Shown: piece by piece, positions 11,283-21,547 of the stretch
How positions within the stretch are numbered: position 1 is the first letter of the stretch
Layout of the letters: each line of letters begins with the position of its first letter
Origin: Tetraselmis striata
Taxonomy: Eukaryota > Chlorophyta > Chlorodendrophyceae > Chlorodendrales > Chlorodendraceae
Length of the DNA stretch: 64,000 bases
Assembly (NCBI GenBank): GCA_006384855.1
Contig: VCJN01001097.1
Coordinates: 80,001-144,000 of the forward strand
Direction of reading: 5' to 3'
Notes under the pieces: generated by a model
The model's database searches: none
The model's input: only the letters and a program-made list of their open reading frames with translations
What the model was told of the DNA's origin: nothing
Program-made: the position numbers and the translations under genes

Positions 11283-13172
11283 CCTGGTGCTCATGCGCTT
11301 GACCATACGCAGGTCACCCAGCGCGGGCAGCGCCACGACATGGCGGAGCGTATGGAGCAGCGTGGTGCCGCTGGTGCTCCTCGGCGGTGCGCGGCTGCTG
11401 GCAGTGAAGGGAGCAGAGTACCAGGTGAGCGGCTGCATTCCGCTGCTTGCCGGCAGCGGCCGTACCAAGCCTCTGCCGCCACGCCGCGGGGCGGCTCGCT
11501 CATGCGACCGGACCCACACAATGGCATGCACGCAGGAGCATGTGAGCGAGTACGGCGTGCACTGGAACTTCTTCATCACGCTCGCCGGCGTCGTGCTGCT
11601 GGCCAAGCTGGCGCCGGTGTCGGAGCACTGGGGTTGGCGCGCTGCGGCGGGGGCGGGCCTCGTGGTGCTGCAGCAGGCGGGGCTGCAGGTGCCCCCTCCC
11701 CCCCGGTTGCTTGCCCCCCCTTCCCCCCCCCTTCCCTCTTCCTACACCCGCTGAACTCCGCGCCCTTCCCGGGTCGCTTCCTGGGCAGGCGGGCCTAGGC
11801 GAGGTGGCAATGGCGGAGCAGCGCGGCCCCGGCCTGCTGAGCCTCAACAAAGAGGGCGTCATCAGCCTCCCCGGCTACCTCGCCCTGCACTGCCTCGGCT
11901 GGGGCGGCGGCGGCGGCCTGCGGTGGCTGCTGAGCCGCGGTGCGCGCTGGGGGCTGCCGGCGGCAGCTGTCACCACGGCTGCGGGTGAATACTCCCCCCC
12001 TTTCCCATGCTCCCTCTTGACCACCACATATGCTGCTCTGGAGCCACCCTGCGTCCCGCGGCAGCCCCGGCAGCAGTGTCGCCGACGAGCTCACGCGATG
12101 TTGTGGGCGCAGGACTGGGCGCAATGTGGGGCGCGGTGCTGCTGGCGGCCGCCGTTGCGGAGCCGGTGTCGCGGCGCTCCTGCAACGCTGCCTACATCTT
12201 GTGGGTGGCAGCACACAACGGCACCGCCATCGCAGCGTTTGCGGCCGCGGAGGTGGCGGCCAGGTGGGGGCAGAGCCTGCCAGGTGCGTGCTGCTTAACC
12301 CCCCCCCCCCCCCCCCCCTTCCTCTCCATCACTCATTCACGTGTGTCCGTACTGTAACCCAACCCTCAACAAGTACAAGATATAAATATAAATAAATAAA
12401 TAAAAATATATATACATATATACATATATACATATATATGCCACGATGTACATACTGTATGCGCATGCAGTCATCGCGTACGCTGGCCTATGCCATTCTA
12501 TCAACCGTCTGATTCCTGCTGCCCTGGCTTCGCCGCGCCGCGCACGGTCCTCGCAGGTGCTGCCCCGGCCCCTCTGCCGCTGGCGGAGGCGCTGAGCGGC
12601 AACATGCTGCTGGCCTTCCTAGCGGCCAACCTGCTGACAGGTGGGGTGGCAACCCCCCCCCCCCCCCCCCCCTCCTCTTTAAAGCCCCACCCCTCGCCTC
12701 ACCGGCGCCTTGCCGCATGCTAATCGCCATGGCATGCTCCATGTGGTGATACTTTGCCGTCATTTCATTTTTCACCCTAAATATAACACTAAATATGGCT
12801 GAACTGCAGAAGATCATCAGAGCGTTTGATCATGACGTCCCGCAGAAGGGGAGAGTCTCGGGGATTGTTGCTCTTGACCCCCCCCCCCCCCCCCCCCCCC
12901 CCCTCCTCTAGTCTAGTCTAAACTAACTAACGGCTAGTCTGAAAGGAGGGGGTGGGTGGGGGCATGTGGGCGCCATGGGCCGGGAGTTGCTCACGGCACA
13001 CCGCTGCCTGCCCCACCCAGGGGCCGTCAACCTGTCCATCAACACCCTGGACACACCCGACACCGCCGCAATCGGCATTCTGGCCGCCTACGCGCTGGCG
13101 ACAAACGCGCTGGCGTGGGCACTCTGGCGGCGCGGGCTGGCCCTGCGCCCCGCAGCCTCAAAGCAAGCCTGA
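9872..13172 (+). CDS. PIGW: GPI-anchor inositol acyltransferase, PIGW/GWT1 family
   Basis: ER multi-pass membrane enzyme that acylates the inositol ring of GlcN-PI during GPI-anchor synthesis. Start at 9872 gives MAELRRAKEAFVSGHA, the conserved N-terminus. Later exons give LGRFLLDNALLAGPAL, MLLMTNLAILAVDFPVFPRR followed by FAKAENYGTGLMDVGTGSF (the most conserved block), EYQ-EHVSEYGVHWNFFITL, GLLSLNKEGVISLPGYLAL, PVSRRSCNAAYILWVAAHN, GNMLLAFLAANLLTG and VNLSINTLDTPDTA. It ends at TGA 13170-13172 after AASKQA. About eleven exons are evident. The intron 10864-11000 needs a GC donor (AAG then GCAGAG) to keep the frame. Most introns contain sense-strand poly-C; one (12319 to about 12556) also holds an AT microsatellite. 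No lesion seen. Confidence 0.92.
12378..12440. repeat. AT-rich microsatellite in PIGW intron
   Basis: AAATA and ATATATACAT repeats, in sharp contrast to the GC-rich surroundings; it lies between the PVSRRS exon and the GNMLLAF exon. Confidence 0.8.
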
Positions 13173-13418
13173 GCCACCAGCGAGCCATACTCGCGTGTAA
13201 ATGCTCCTGCTGTACGAGTAGCGAGCTGCTGCCATCCCCGCATCTCCGCCCTCGCAGTTGTGACGGTCTTCAAGCTGCGGCGGTGAGTTATAAAGCATAG
13301 AGCCCCGAGATCACTGCCCAGGCGCTCTACATCGCATCACAGCACGGATGTTTCAATCCACAGAAGAGGAGGATGCGGCCCGTGGCTCCCAGCAGCCCGA
13401 CCTAGCGGCAGCAGCTGC

Positions 13419-16400
13419 TCAGTACAGGTCTTCAAAGCCGCCCTCCTCGTACTCGCCGTCGTAGAGCGCCTCCAGGCGCTGCACTAGCTCGTACATGTCG
13501 CCCAGCATCTGCTCCACCATCGGCGGCTGCTCCGGCGACGCGCCCTTGAAGGCGTCCAGCACCTCCTGCGCCACCGCCATCGCCTGCCCAAAGGCGTGCG
13601 TCATCTCGTGCAGCCGCGCCAGGTGGTGCCGCGAGCCGGCCGCCTCGCGGAAGATGAGCTCCCGCCCGCCCGCCTCCTCCACGTACACCGCCGCCGAGCT
13701 GCCGGGCATGCCTGCCGACCGACAACAGTTCCTGAAATGCCGTTATCGGGTTTTCCTCGTACACGCCGCGAAGCAGGATTAGTACTTGGTGCAGCTCATA
13801 ACTATATCAAAATCAAGGACGACGAAAATAAAGAATCCGGCGGCTCGATAACGGTCCTAGACGTCGTCAAATTAGATGGGGACAACTTTGTGTCGGACAA
13901 GATCGGTCCCGGAGCCCCCTCCCATTCTGCGCTAAGTACTATAAGTATATTGCGCAGTTTATCTCGCGACGAAAATGGGAGGACCGTCGCAAACGGAACG
14001 AAAGATCTGCTGAGCATCCCAAAAGATTTTAGCTCCACCGTGCGGCTTTTTAATTTCCGATGAAATTCGACGGGGTGCAGTACTTCCGCTAGTCTACCGG
14101 TTACTACTCGTAAACGATGACGACGCGGTATCGGCCGGCCGGGAACGCCGTGTCTTAGTAGCGCGAGCGCGTCTATAAGGCATTCCCTTTTCTAGCTTGC
14201 CCTATTATTGACATCTTCTGTTCTAAGGTGTTTTAATTTGCCACAGCTGTCCACGGAGCATTACGACACTCGAACCACTTTGCATTTCGAACCATTGGGA
14301 GTCGAAATGCGATAATCGTTCGAAATGGAATAATGCGGCTGGGAGGGGCGGTGGCCGTGCGGTTGCTTCTCTGCTGCTGCCTGTGCCTCCTCTGCTGCAT
14401 CAGTGCGGATGGCCCGCGGTGGGATGGCCATGAATGCTTGCCAAAACATGGTACACCGGGCTAGGATGGTAGAATGCTGCTTGGCCTTCGGAGGGCTGCA
14501 CGCTACGCGCTTTAAGTAGTGGACTCTGTGCGGGCTCGTGCCGCCGGGCCGTTAGACAGCCGGCATGTTAAGCACCAAAGACTAAGCCTGATGAATACAG
14601 TTGTAAGAAATTTAAAATATACTGCTTGGCGGGATCCAGTGGTGTGCGCTAGAGCAAGTGCGACTTTTGCATCGAGAGCATCACGACTGGAGTACATTGC
14701 CCTCGTCGGGACTTGTGACAGTAAAGGTATAGTAAAGTGCGCCCCGGGTCATCGGCCGAAGCCGCCCCAGCACTTGCCCTCGTGCGCCAACTGCAGTCGC
14801 AGGTCTGGCATAGCCCGTAGACCTGAGCTCGTTGTATTGCGACTAGCGACTAAATTAAATGCACCTAGAAAGAGGTTTGGAAAGGAGGAAACCCCATGAA
14901 CTATTTCAGAACATATTACTAAGTAAAAGTGTAAAAGTGCGCCCCGGGTCATCGGCCGAAGCCGCCCCCGCACTTGACCTCGTGCGCCAACTGCAGTCGT
15001 AGGTCTGGCATAGCCAGTAGACCATTGCCTCATTCGATCCCCGAAGGGCTCAATGCATCAACCGGGGAAACCGGGACACGGGCCCACTCGTGATCGAACC
15101 CGGGATCTCTTGGGTATTACACCGCCGCTCTTCCGTTGAGCGGACTTGTGTACCGCCAGGCCGTGCGCTGAAATAGCCCCCGGCTGGCAGGGGCAGGCGG
15201 GTGCTGTGAGGCAGAGGGTGTGGGAGGGGGCCGCCGCGCACCCGCCAGCGCGCGGTCGTAGGTCTGCACCGCCTGCAGAAACCCGGCGCGCGCCTCGTCC
15301 ACGCGCCCCTCCTGCATCAGCAGCACCGCCTGGTCCGAGGTCGCGCGCGCCACGAGCGGGTGGCTGGCCGACGCCTCCGGCCCCAGCGCCTCCTCCAGGC
15401 TGTCCAACGCCTCCTGCCAAAGCAGCACGCGAGCAGCGCCGCCGACACTTGAGATGGCATTACCCCATGCCGCCTGCACCCAGTAGCGACTGTGCCACAC
15501 TCGCGGCGCAGCAGGAGTGCCCCGCAGGCAGGGGGTTGGCCTTCCCGGCGGGGGTCACGCCGTACGCACCTGTACGTACTCCATCGCCTGCGCCACGTCG
15601 CCCTGCTTGTGGCACGCCGCCACCATGTACATCAGCACCATCGCCCGCTGGCGCACGACGGCAATGGCGTCACCGCGCTGCGCCTCCCCGAGCCGCAGCA
15701 GCGCCGCGGGCCAGAACTCCAGCGCCCCCGCGAAGTCGCCGGCGCCGTAGCTCAGCGACCCCTTCGCCGTCAGCTGCTCCGCTGTTAGGTCCTGGGGGCG
15801 CGGGGATGCGAGGAGAGGTAAGGGACTCCAGAGGGGGCGAGGGGGGGGGGGGGGGGCCAATGCTGATGGCAACCAGCAGATCACCGCCAGCGCAGTGCAC
15901 AAAACGACACCCGCCCCGCATGGTGTCCCCATGTCTGTCGCGTGATTAGTGACACGCCGCGGCTGGTACCCGTACCGGCTCAGTCAAGCGTAAAAAAAAG
16001 GTGTGTGTGCGTGTGGAGAGGGGGGGGGGGGGGGGGGGGACCTTCATCGCCTCCTCCAGCGCCCAGGCACGCTCCACCGCGTGGTCCACGGGGTCCTCCC
16101 GCAGCACGCCCACAAAGCGGTACCTGCGATGGTACTCGTAGAAGTCCACCCAGCGCTCCGCCTCGCGCTTCTGGGCAGCGGTCAGCCCCGCCTGCGGCCG
16201 CACCGCCGTCAGCACCGCCACCGCGCCCCGAGCAGGGCCACCAGGGACAAAGCAACAGCCTGGCGGGGCGGAAGCCCCCCCCTCGCAGCCCGGAGCTACC
16301 TGGCGGGGCTGCGTACCAGACTTGAGATGAGGCAGTCGGGCTTGAGGCAGCCTGTGGCGTACGACCGCGTCGCATCCTTTGCGACGTAGAAGTGGTAGCT

Positions 16401-16754
16401 CCGGCCAGGGCCTGCAAGGGAGGGCCTTTCAGCAACCTCCTGCAATGAATGCCCCACCACTGGTGTTTTTCTTTGGGGGGGGGGGGGGGGGGGGGGGGGT
16501 GGGGGCGCACCATAAAACCCTCTGCCCTTGGTGACGTCGTACACGCGCCCGGTGATGGAGAGGTAGATGGGGCCGCCGTCCGAGCCGTCATACTGCGCCA
16601 GCTCAGCCGCCGTGAACACCGTGGCGCTCTCCTCATCCTCGCGGCTCACGCGGCTGGGCGGTTCCTGCCCCAGCAGCATCGGGAGCAGGCCGGTGGGGTC
16701 CCGCCGCAGCGCCGCCGCCGCCTTGTAGCGGCTCACGTCTCGGACGAGGCGCAT
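13419..16754 (-). CDS. Cytochrome b5-like heme/steroid-binding domain protein with TPR region
   Basis: Start chosen at ATG 16752-16754 (MRLVRDVSRYKAAAAL). A cytochrome b5-like (neudesin/PGRMC-type) domain follows across two exons: FTAAELAQYDGSDGGPIYLS, ITGRVYDVTKGRGFYG, then PGRSYHFYVAKDATRSYATG and LKPDC. A short AERWVDFYEYHRRYRFVGVL segment, typical after this domain, is next. Two TPR-like exons follow: TAKGSLSYGAGDFAGALEF (15555-15790) and TSDQAVLLMQEGRVDEARAG (to 15242). The terminal exon 13419-13711 (MPGSSAAVYVEEAGGRELIF to EGGFEDLY) is joined because the donor at 15242 and acceptor at 13712 agree in phase (A-L-A-G-M-P); it could instead belong to a separate gene. The 1530-bp intron holds SINE-like repeats. 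Possibly a membrane-associated adaptor; function not known. Confidence 0.7.
14485..14615. repeat. Dispersed repeat, copy 1 (second copy at about 39700-39835)
   Basis: Both copies share GCCTTCGNAGGNCTGCACGC, TACGCGCTT and later GTTGTAAGAAATTT, with scattered differences between. It ends in an A/T-rich tail and lies in an intron, suggesting a short retroposed element. Confidence 0.6.
14736..15062 (+). repeat. SINE-like duplicated unit
   Basis: Two direct copies of a ~88-bp segment (14736-14822 and 14935-15023): GTGCGCCCCGGGTCATCGGC, then GTGCGCCAACTGCAGTCG and GGTCTGGCATAGCC. TGGCATAGCC resembles a Pol III A box; ATTCGATCC about 25 bp downstream resembles a B box. This fits a tRNA-derived SINE, but no clover-leaf was established. 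Confidence 0.4.
15062..15145 (-). other. tRNA-like relic
   Basis: On the minus strand: D-arm-like GCTCAACGGAAGAGC and a B-box-like GGGTTCGATC at tRNA-like spacing. The T stem and anticodon stem do not pair well and the acceptor is not closed. Best read as a tRNA pseudogene or SINE head. Confidence 0.3.
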
Positions 16755-18702
16755 CACCCGCAGCCGGCCGGCCTCCGTCCTGCCACCGCGCGCGCTTGCG
16801 CCTCAGGGCCGCGCGTGTGATTGACCCCGCCCAACCCCACCCCACCCCCTTTTCCCAGCATAGCTGCCGCCATCAACAAGCGAGGGTCGGCAAGGCTACG
16901 CGCATATTTACCGAGACGGAACTTAAGGACAAATAAAAAAGAGGACTACAGATCGGGAAGAAAACTCGGCGCAGCAACCATATTGCCTATCCGTCGGCTT
17001 GTTAGCGCAGTGCTATCGTTTTGCTGACATGGCCTCACCGTAGCACAATTATCGGGACGACTGCCAGCAGTAGAAGCCCCAGAAAGCACACCCGCCAGCT
17101 GCAGCAGCGCGCAGCCGGTGGCCCGCTCGCCGGCGCAGCCCGCTTGCCAGCAGCGGCTTTAGCCGACTGCGCGCCCCCGCTGCTGTCCGCCGCCGCCGCC
17201 GCCGACGCCGGCTTCCCGCTTCCCGCTCGCCGCCTCATGCTAGGTAACGATACGGCGGTCTACCTGCTGGCAGGCCAAGAGAATGCACGAGGGACTTGCT
17301 GCAGCTGCGGGTGTCCACCGGCGGGTAACCATCTGGTCGTGCGCTGCTGCCGATCTTCGTCGAGCTGAAGTGGGGGCGTGCTCGTACTCGCACTCGCTGC
17401 GCAGCTCGCTCCTGCTTATTTAGATTCGCCAGTATATTCATACTGGTTCAAATCTGGCGACTACCCCCATGCGAACTTCCCCTGCTCGGGGCGGAGGAGT
17501 TGCTCCGGGACCCTTCTAGATTCGCGACGCGCTTCTGACAGCTCTGCTCCGAATAATAAAGAGCACATTCGCGGTGTTTTGCTCCGAAACCAAATTCATG
17601 GTGTGATTCGCTGAACGGGCTCCGAAACCAAGGCGCACTTACTCCGGGCCCCGGAGGCGGTTGTCTCGCCGAGGCTTCCGCCGGCCATCTGAGATTCTGG
17701 GATTCCGACCATCTGGGATTCTGGGGCGGTTGGAAGCTCCGAAACCACCAGATCCGGTCGTTCGATGCCGCGGCGCCGCTCCGGAAATCCCCCGTCGCTC
17801 AGGCTTGCCGCCGCGGATCGTCGTCATTATGGCTTTGTTACGGGCTGTGGGCACACTCGTACGACACTGGGGAGCCCATAGTCAGCGTTATTATTGCGCC
17901 CATGCGAAGGCAGATCCAATCCTATTGACCTATTGCGGCCCCGTTATCGCCATACATGAAGCAGTAGTTTACGGTCTGTAAAACAGGTATGATAACGGCG
18001 TTATTCTACCAGGCACACGGCCATCGTTCGGGCCTGTTGGTCACACCATTCACACTGCAGCTCCGCAGGCTGGCACACACAACACCGAATACAGGAGCGA
18101 GGCATCATCAACCTGAGATTAGCTTTGGCGAAGAAACAGCAAATAATGCACTAGTGGATAATGATGGTAGCCCCTGGAAACAAATGATGAACACAGTAAC
18201 ATATTGTTCAATGGGAGACCGATACTATTGGTGTGCATATGGGTGCATGTCTACGGCGGAGTTCTGCTAAGCGCCACCCTACCAGGACCAGGGCGCAGCT
18301 TGTTGAGTACTGCACCGTCCTTGCTCGCAGAATACGGGATGCATTTGATTGACTCGTCGGGCATGGCATTGGACATGTGTCATAGAGCAGTGAAAGCTAG
18401 TGTAAGCTACGGCAGTAGGACTCACTGCCAGGTGGGGCGCCAATAAAAAGTGGCTGCTTGCCTTAAGTGGTGCAGACATAGGTATGTTGGCTACATGGGG
18501 GTTGGCTTTTCGTCAGCCACCGGTACTCAAGGAGCTGAGCAGGTGCCGCTCGCAAAGCAAGCCCGGTGACCTGTTCTGCCTGACAGTGTGGTCCGTCTCA
18601 TGAAAGTCAAGTCTATGAATGTTGGGCCTACTCTGCATGGACAACACTTGCAGCCAGCGGGCGCGCCTTGAGCACACGAGCCCGACCTACAGCGCCTACC
18701 CA
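16755..18702. other. Intergenic region, little recognisable content
   Basis: Apart from the small tail-anchored candidate at 17035-17238, no conserved protein is seen. GCTCCGAAACCA recurs at about 17582, 17618 and 17738, and ATCTGNGATTCTGGGATTCC is nearly duplicated around 17688-17725. AT-rich stretches from 17980 to 18480 hold only short ORFs that I do not support. Confidence 0.5.
17035..17238 (-). CDS. Hypothetical small tail-anchored protein
   Basis: 67 residues from ATG 17236-17238: a basic start MRRRAGSGK, an alanine/serine linker, then one hydrophobic segment CFLGLLLLAVVPIIVL ending two residues before the stop. This resembles a C-tail-anchored membrane protein in layout. No family recognised; coding potential may be fortuitous in GC-rich DNA. 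Confidence 0.3.
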   Translation of the reverse strand: MRRRAGSGKPASAAAAADSSGGAQSAKAAAGKRAAPASGPPAARCCSWRVCFLGLLLLAVVPIIVLR

Positions 18703-20409
18703 CTAGGGTGCTACTCTCTCCAGAGTCCGGGCAACCTTGGCCCGCTCCCTTCTTGCTGCATCTGCAGCCATGCGCTTAAGCCGCACCCGCTCACGCTCAG
18801 CAGCGCGCGCCTTCTCCTCTGATACCTTCTCCTCAGGCTGCAGTACCGGGGGGCGCGTGTGCGCATATTTCGGCGGCTTTGCCTTGTCTGATTCCAGGGC
18901 GCGGGTGAGCTCTGCAACTGACGCCACTGCGGTCGCCCCCTTCTCCTTGAAACCCTGCACGGCCTTGGCGCACGGCTTGGATGGGATGTGGATGTGCCAC
19001 AGACTGTGATACGGAGACAACGCATGCGGCGCCACAGCCTGCTCTGCGGGCGTGCCAGCAGGGACATCAGCGGGGGCGCGATAGCCCTCCACGCCCCCGT
19101 CTCCGCTGGCAATGTCCGGGTGGAGAAATGCGCAGCCGGCCCCGTAGCTGCACTTGCCATCGCGCAGCCAGTGTCGACACACCTGTGTGTGCACGGAACA
19201 CACAGGGGGCGCCCCATCACCTCGGTGGTGCACGTTCTTACCCGTAGTGGGGCGTGGTCAATGTGGCATGCGAGGGGGCGAGATAGGGGATCAGGTAGCA
19301 GCACCTGCATGTTGTGCTGCCGCCCACCGCAGATGCTCCAGTAGTGATAGCGCTCGCTAGGCAGCACCCATGCCATGCTCGACATGTCTGGCATTGCCCG
19401 GGTCCAGTACTGCTTGCGGTGCACAAAGGACGGGAGCAGCATGGCCCATGGCTTCCCAGAGCTGGCGCAGAACTCGGCTACTTTCTGCGGCACACAAGCT
19501 GGGTCTTCAGAAAGCTGGCTCAGCAAGCGCCGGCCTCGGCAGCATGCAGCCCCCTAACACTTGGTGCAGACTAGGTGCTAGGGATATGGCCAACCTGCAT
19601 GTGATCACGGCTGTACGGTGGAGAAGTCACGAGGATGTCATAGTCCGGTACCGCCGCACTTGCAATCACCTGGTAGAAATCTTCGTTCCTGCGTAATCGG
19701 TTTGCGTCCGTGATCGCTGGAAATCCGCCCCTAGGACAGCCGCACCTGCGGCGGTAGTTCTCGCAAGTGCAAGCACTCACTCATTGTATACATTGGAGAA
19801 GCCGAGCTTCCCCAGGTGTGCTTTCATGGAGCCCTCGCAGAAGTAGGGGTCATAGATGAGGAGATCTGCTGCCGACTTTTTGAGGTGGCGGGCAAGCTGC
19901 GGGCGGGGGAGTGCCAAAGGTGTGTGTCAGCATAGCAGCGGCTCTTGCAGTGGATGGCTTGCGTGTCCTCATGGTTCACATGCGGACATGTCTGGGATGC
20001 GCGGCCAGCCACCTACCTGGTGGAGAAACGGAGACAGGTGGGCATATGCCCGGAGCGGCGTCTCACAGTGGTCGGCAGGGTCACTCTCAAACGGGTGCAC
20101 AGTTGCGCCTGCGCGAGGGGTGTGCAGGTTCAGTGCCGAGGTGGAAACGCCGAGGAAGGAACGGCACAGGGAATGCGCATGTAATAAAAGGCAAGTGACG
20201 GGGAGTAAATAGGTGTAAAGGATAAGACACGTGGAGGTGCAGAGCCAGCTGGGAGCTTCTCACCGCTGGCGCCAGCAGCGTTGGCCTCCGCCACATCGGA
20301 AGCAGCTCCTTTCGTTGCCCTAGGCTTCGCCGCGTGACTCGGTGTCTGCGAGGGCATGCATATCAGCTTGGGCGTGTCGACGTGCCTGCCAGGCCAGCTA
20401 ATGGCAGGG

Positions 20410-20451
<42 letters not shown>

Positions 20452-20555
20452 TCCTCTTGTAGTAGGGAGCGCAAGCCTTTTTCACTTACCTTGGCTGACT
20501 TGTTCCGGGCCCCCATTGCGCCCTTGCGCTTCCCACCGCTGCTCTGCGTAGGCAT
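18703..20555 (-). CDS. Putative AdoMet-methyltransferase-like protein with CCCH zinc finger
   Basis: Start at ATG 20553-20555 (MPTQSSGGKRKGAMGARNKS). Successive exons give VHPFESDPADHCETPLRAYA, LKKSADLLIYDPYFCEGSM, then KLGFSNVYNE joined to RNEDFYQVI, DYDILVTSPPYSRDHMQ, FCASSGKPWAMLLPSFVHRK and SERYHYWSICGGR. D/NPPY after a beta strand is the motif-IV signature of amino-group methyltransferases; here the first residue is S (SPPY). After CTTEV comes CRHWLRDGKCSYGAGCAFLH, a CCCH (C-x8-C-x5-C-x3-H-like) finger, suggesting an RNA target, then a charged helical tail rich in E/R. Stop at 18703. The family is found widely in algae and protists as an uncharacterised protein (from memory); the substrate is unknown. 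Confidence 0.68.
20412..20449 (+). repeat. 38-nt poly-C tract in an intron
   Basis: Longest uninterrupted homopolymer in the window. It lies in the first intron of the minus-strand methyltransferase-like gene, so it is poly-G in sense, an exception to the usual poly-C orientation. Confidence 0.95.
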
Positions 20556-21373
20556 GCCGGCGAGCCTGCCTGGTCCTGTTGCCTCCCGACACCACCGGTT
20601 TTGTTTCCTCGCGTCGAGCAGGCTATCGCAGCACTCTAGCTGCGACGCTTGACGTGGAGTTGTTGCCGCACACGACCTGCAGAACTGGCTGGTTCCGCAA
20701 ATGACAGCAGGGGGAAGGATGTCCCGTAATAATTATTCACATCCTGATGCCGGGACGGCCGACGGCCGGAATATTGGAGGTGGCCATCTGCAGGCCTGTT
20801 GCTGGCGGCGGCGCGCCCATCAGCCATCACAGGGTGCAGGGACGGTTTAGGTTTATTCAGGGTTGGTTACAGGGATTATACAGGCCAGCCAGCAGGGTTG
20901 CAGGGATAGCGTCCAGAGAATGCACGGAAAACAGCTTGTGATCATCCGGCAAAAATACAATTAGGGCGTCATCGACCGGGCAGTCGGCGGACCCCTTCTT
21001 GTAATAATATGTACGCGGTTGCGTTGCCTCCGGATAAGTACCCAGGTACTAACCTATGTACAGGCGAGCCGCCGCCGCCCGCTGCTGCCGCCACGCGTGC
21101 GGGCGGACGCAGCCGGCCGCACGCTGCCACCTCGCACCGCCACCTCTCGCTCATATGCTGATTCCGCCGTCCAGCATCAGCTAGCCGCCATCACCACTGC
21201 CGCAGCGGTCCCCTCCCCCGGCTTGCCGCTTAACACCTCTTCATCTACAGCAGCCCCCGTACGGCGTGACTCGCTTCGTCTGATTTCCTGCTGGCCTCGT
21301 CACAGCCGCAGCCGGCAACCCCGCGCCACGGGATCCCCCATATATTCGGCGCGATCCCGGGATCAACCTCCCG

Positions 21374-21404
<31 letters not shown>

Positions 21405-21547
21405 CCCAACCACCTCAATCGAGAGACTTCTGCTCTCCGGAGATCCTTCTCCGGGGAATGAACGTTGTGGAGCCGCGGACAGTTACGTAGGCGAGACCGT
21501 CAGTACGGGGGCGGTTGTGCGTGGCGACGCGCATCGGCAGCGAGACG
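20556..21547. other. Divergent intergenic region between the methyltransferase-like gene and DAP3
   Basis: No conserved coding segment found. Likely holds both promoters of the head-to-head genes. Contains a C tract at 21376-21403 and a short inverted CGGCCGACGGCCGG patch near 20755. Confidence 0.5.

Noticed and set aside
15062-15145. Functional tRNA gene
   Set aside because: B box and D arm are recognisable but the T and anticodon stems do not pair and there is no closed acceptor.
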